This document shows, one piece after another, positions 6,672-7,712 of a stretch of 7,712 bases of DNA. The stretch comes from Thermoplasmatota archaeon. Its GTDB lineage: Archaea > Thermoplasmatota > Penumbrarchaeia > Penumbrarchaeales > Penumbrarchaeaceae. The notes beneath the pieces are model-generated. The model worked only from the letters and a program-made list of their open reading frames with translations, was not told the DNA's origin and searched no databases. The stretch spans positions 1 to 7,712 of the forward strand of contig JAUVCY010000075.1 in NCBI GenBank assembly GCA_030595585.1, read 5' to 3'. A program made the translations under genes and the position numbers. Each line of letters opens with the position of its first letter. Within the stretch, counting starts at the first letter, position 1.

Positions 6672-7331
6672 ATGCCCTATTTCATGGTGGGAAAACATAA
6701 ATTGGAGGCGGGAAAGATAATATTCCCACTGGAGGGAAATTCAGGCGCTCTATACGATAAGATGACAGGAGGGCGTTCCCTCTATTTCATGAAGGCCGCA
6801 TCGTCGATCGCCACTCATGGGGACCCTATAATTGCCCCCGAGGGGAGAGATGCGCTCAGCTGCAGCCTCCACCTGGCGATCGCGCTGGGAAAGAGGTGCA
6901 GATCGATCAAGAGGGGAAAGATGAGGGATAAGATCCTGGGCCTGGGATTGGTCCTTGATGTGACCGATGAGAGGATGCTTAAAAGGCTCAAGGCGGGCTC
7001 TCTACCCTGGGACGAGGCGAAAAGCAGGGATTCCTTCTGTCCGATATCCGAGTTCGTCTCCCTCGATGATCTGGAGGATGAATCGTCCATTCACATATAC
7101 ATGGAGAGGAATGGGGAGGAGATCATAGACAGGGAGGTCAAGGGTGTGATGGAGGATATCGAGGCCTCTATCTCGGATATCTCAAGGGAGCTCACCCTGT
7201 ATCCCGGGGACATAGTGGCGTTTCTCAAGGTGGGCGATGTGGGCATGGTGGAGGTGGGGGACCTGCTGGAGGGCGGCGCATCCCAGATCGCCACGATGAG
7301 CCATGAGATAGCCGTGGAGAGAAAGAAGTAA
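6672..7331 (+). CDS. Fumarylacetoacetate hydrolase (FAH) fold protein, active site degenerate
   Basis: 219 aa, close to the length of single-domain FAHD1-type proteins. The fold signature is clear: YFMKAASSIATHGDPI (38-53) matches 'LFLKPPSSLIGPGDPI'; LHLAIALGKRCRSI (66-79) matches 'vELAvVIGKraRnv'; LGLVLDVTDERM (91-102) matches 'YTvgNDVSARDl'; AKSRDSFCPISEFV (116-129) matches 'gKsfDtFcPlGPwi'; and ELTLYPGDIVAF (173-184) matches 'TL.PGDvI.TGT'. Normal family members are metal-dependent C-C hydrolases, decarboxylases or isomerases on diketo and oxo-acids, with an ExE...D metal site. Here the two glutamates align with S65 and H67, only D96 remains, and the His/Glu pair of the N-terminal loop aligns with L27 and K30. 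K117 is kept. The protein is probably cytosolic. Catalysis may be lost or changed; the role is unknown. It is divergent from the small gene ahead of smc, with its own palindromic promoter. Confidence 0.85.
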   Translation: MPYFMVGKHKLEAGKIIFPLEGNSGALYDKMTGGRSLYFMKAASSIATHGDPIIAPEGRDALSCSLHLAIALGKRCRSIKRGKMRDKILGLGLVLDVTDERMLKRLKAGSLPWDEAKSRDSFCPISEFVSLDDLEDESSIHIYMERNGEEIIDREVKGVMEDIEASISDISRELTLYPGDIVAFLKVGDVGMVEVGDLLEGGASQIATMSHEIAVERKK

Positions 7332-7340
7332 TACTTTCGC

Positions 7341-7363
7341 TGACCCCCTTGGTCAATCTTTTA
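7341..7363 (+). terminator. Candidate terminator after the FAH-fold gene
   Basis: Ten bases past the stop, TGACC-CCCTT-GGTCA forms a 5-bp stem with a 5-nt loop, followed by ATCTTTTAT. Archaeal termination depends mainly on U-rich tracts, so the T-run is the more relevant part. The stem is short and the support modest. Confidence 0.4.
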
Positions 7364-7475
7364 TATGGTTGTCATCGCTGTTTTGTTGTCTCTTAGTCCG
7401 ACTGTCGGCCCGAGTGCAAATAAGAGCCTTTTTATAACTTGGATGTTCCATTTCCAGTGGGGATAAATTAACCTA

Positions 7476-7483
7476 TTTTTTTT
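7476..7483 (+). terminator. T8 tract, possible transcription end
   Basis: Eight consecutive T residues on the plus strand, the kind of U-tract at which archaeal RNA polymerase terminates. It could end readthrough from the FAH-fold gene or a short RNA begun at the TATA-like box near 7360. No strong hairpin directly precedes it. Confidence 0.4.
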
Positions 7484-7540
7484 AGTGTACATTCGGTAAT
7501 TTTGTTACGGGGGCCCAGGAAAAACCAATACATTTCACAG

Positions 7541-7562
7541 TTATTGTCACATCTGATAATAA
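7541..7562. repeat. 9-bp hairpin with 4-nt loop
   Basis: TTATTGTCA (7541-7549) pairs with TGATAATAA (7554-7562) around loop CATC; the pairing is complete if one G-U wobble is allowed. It is followed at once by an AT-only run resembling a TATA box. It could be an RNA stem or a protein site; its function is not evident. Confidence 0.45.
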
Positions 7563-7673
7563 TAAAAATATATATAGAAATGTTACAGTTGCCTGTGGAA
7601 AGAGATACAAAAATCTTATATAATGGGTGCATCTTATGTTGTTTTGCCTGGAACATATTGAGTCCTTCGGTCC

Positions 7674-7712
7674 ATGTTGTCCGGATCGGATTCGATTGAC
7701 CGAGCATCCAAA
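7674..7712 (+). CDS. Possible start of a gene running off the right edge
   Basis: An ATG at 7674 opens a frame of 13 codons (MLSGSDSIDRASK) that stays open to the window end; an in-frame TGA at 7659-7661 limits how far upstream it could begin. A TATA-like box at 7613-7623 lies about 55 bp upstream, which would give a leader of roughly 30 nt, and no Shine-Dalgarno sequence is visible. The fragment is too short to identify and may be chance. Confidence 0.2.
   Translation, partial: MLSGSDSIDRASK

Larger units (their letters stand above)
7332..7712. other. AT-rich intergenic stretch with hairpins and TATA-like boxes
   Basis: About 380 bp without a credible complete gene, and visibly more AT-rich than the rest of the window. 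It holds TATA-like boxes near 7359-7367, 7429-7437, 7567-7576 and 7613-7623; a T8 run at 7476-7483; an outer stem CTCTTA/TAAGAG (7390-7395 with 7421-7426); a 9-bp hairpin at 7541-7562; and a 6-bp stem TCGGTC/GACCGA (7667-7672 with 7698-7703). Partial matches to the archaeal origin-box core occur at 7452-7460 and 7592-7600. Short frames on both strands here have no recognisable protein features. It could be a long promoter region for a gene to the right, a small-RNA locus or an origin region; none is proven. Confidence 0.6.

Noticed and set aside
7502..7699. Plus-strand frame of about 65 codons in the same AT-rich region, with an internal ATG at 7580
   Set aside because: No protein-like features; the TATA-like run lies only a few bases before the internal ATG, too close to serve it.
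7351..7701. 8-bp inverted repeat GGTCAATC (7351-7358) / GATTGACC (7694-7701) bracketing the AT-rich segment, considered as ends of a mobile element
   Set aside because: About one such 8-bp pair is expected by chance in a stretch this long; no target duplication or transposase is seen.
7468..7707. Minus-strand frame of 79 codons in the AT-rich region
   Set aside because: Composition follows the AT-rich DNA (runs of Ile/Asn/Lys), there is no ribosome site or recognisable motif, and it runs through the hairpins and T-tract.
1..7712. CRISPR arrays, tRNA or rRNA genes, insertion sequences
   Set aside because: No regularly spaced repeats, cloverleaf-type sequence, rRNA-like segment or transposase motif was seen on either strand.

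Overview
The window reads as a piece of archaeal chromosome. The evidence is AT-rich TATA boxes about 25-35 bp upstream of starts, at least one gene whose promoter spacing implies a leaderless transcript, GGTG/GGAGG-type ribosome sites, and an smc-scpA-scpB gene order. Euryarchaeal, perhaps Thermoplasmatota-like, is my guess from protein flavour; no marker here settles it. Coding DNA is moderately GC-rich with many AGG/ATA codons, while the right-hand 380 bp is clearly AT-rich.

Layout, left to right. (1) Positions 1-657, + strand: the 3' part of a TauE/SafE (TSUP) family membrane permease whose N-terminus lies outside the window. (2) Positions 654-6063, - strand: a tight condensin operon transcribed smc -> scpA -> scpB. 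smc and scpA overlap by ATGA, scpA and scpB are 17 bp apart, and scpB ends tail-to-tail against the permease with a 4-bp stop-codon overlap. (3) Positions 6195-6542, - strand: a small helical, acidic-tailed protein of unknown function upstream of smc, perhaps distantly UPF0147-like. (4) Positions 6672-7331, + strand, divergent: a fumarylacetoacetate-hydrolase (FAH) fold protein that has lost most residues of the enzyme's active site. (5) Positions 7332-7712: an AT-rich non-coding stretch with hairpins, T-tracts, several TATA-like boxes and two partial matches to archaeal origin recognition boxes.

The three condensin genes act together. SMC dimerises through its hinge, its ABC-type heads bind and hydrolyse ATP, ScpA bridges the heads as the kleisin, and ScpB dimers bind ScpA. 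The complex organises and segregates the chromosome. The flanking genes have no obvious functional link to it.

I found no clear new multi-gene system. The observations most worth follow-up are the FAH-fold apparent pseudoenzyme with its palindromic TATA promoter, the repeat-flanked smc promoter, the unknown gene ahead of smc, and the structured AT-rich region at the right edge, which might be an origin or a small-RNA locus.
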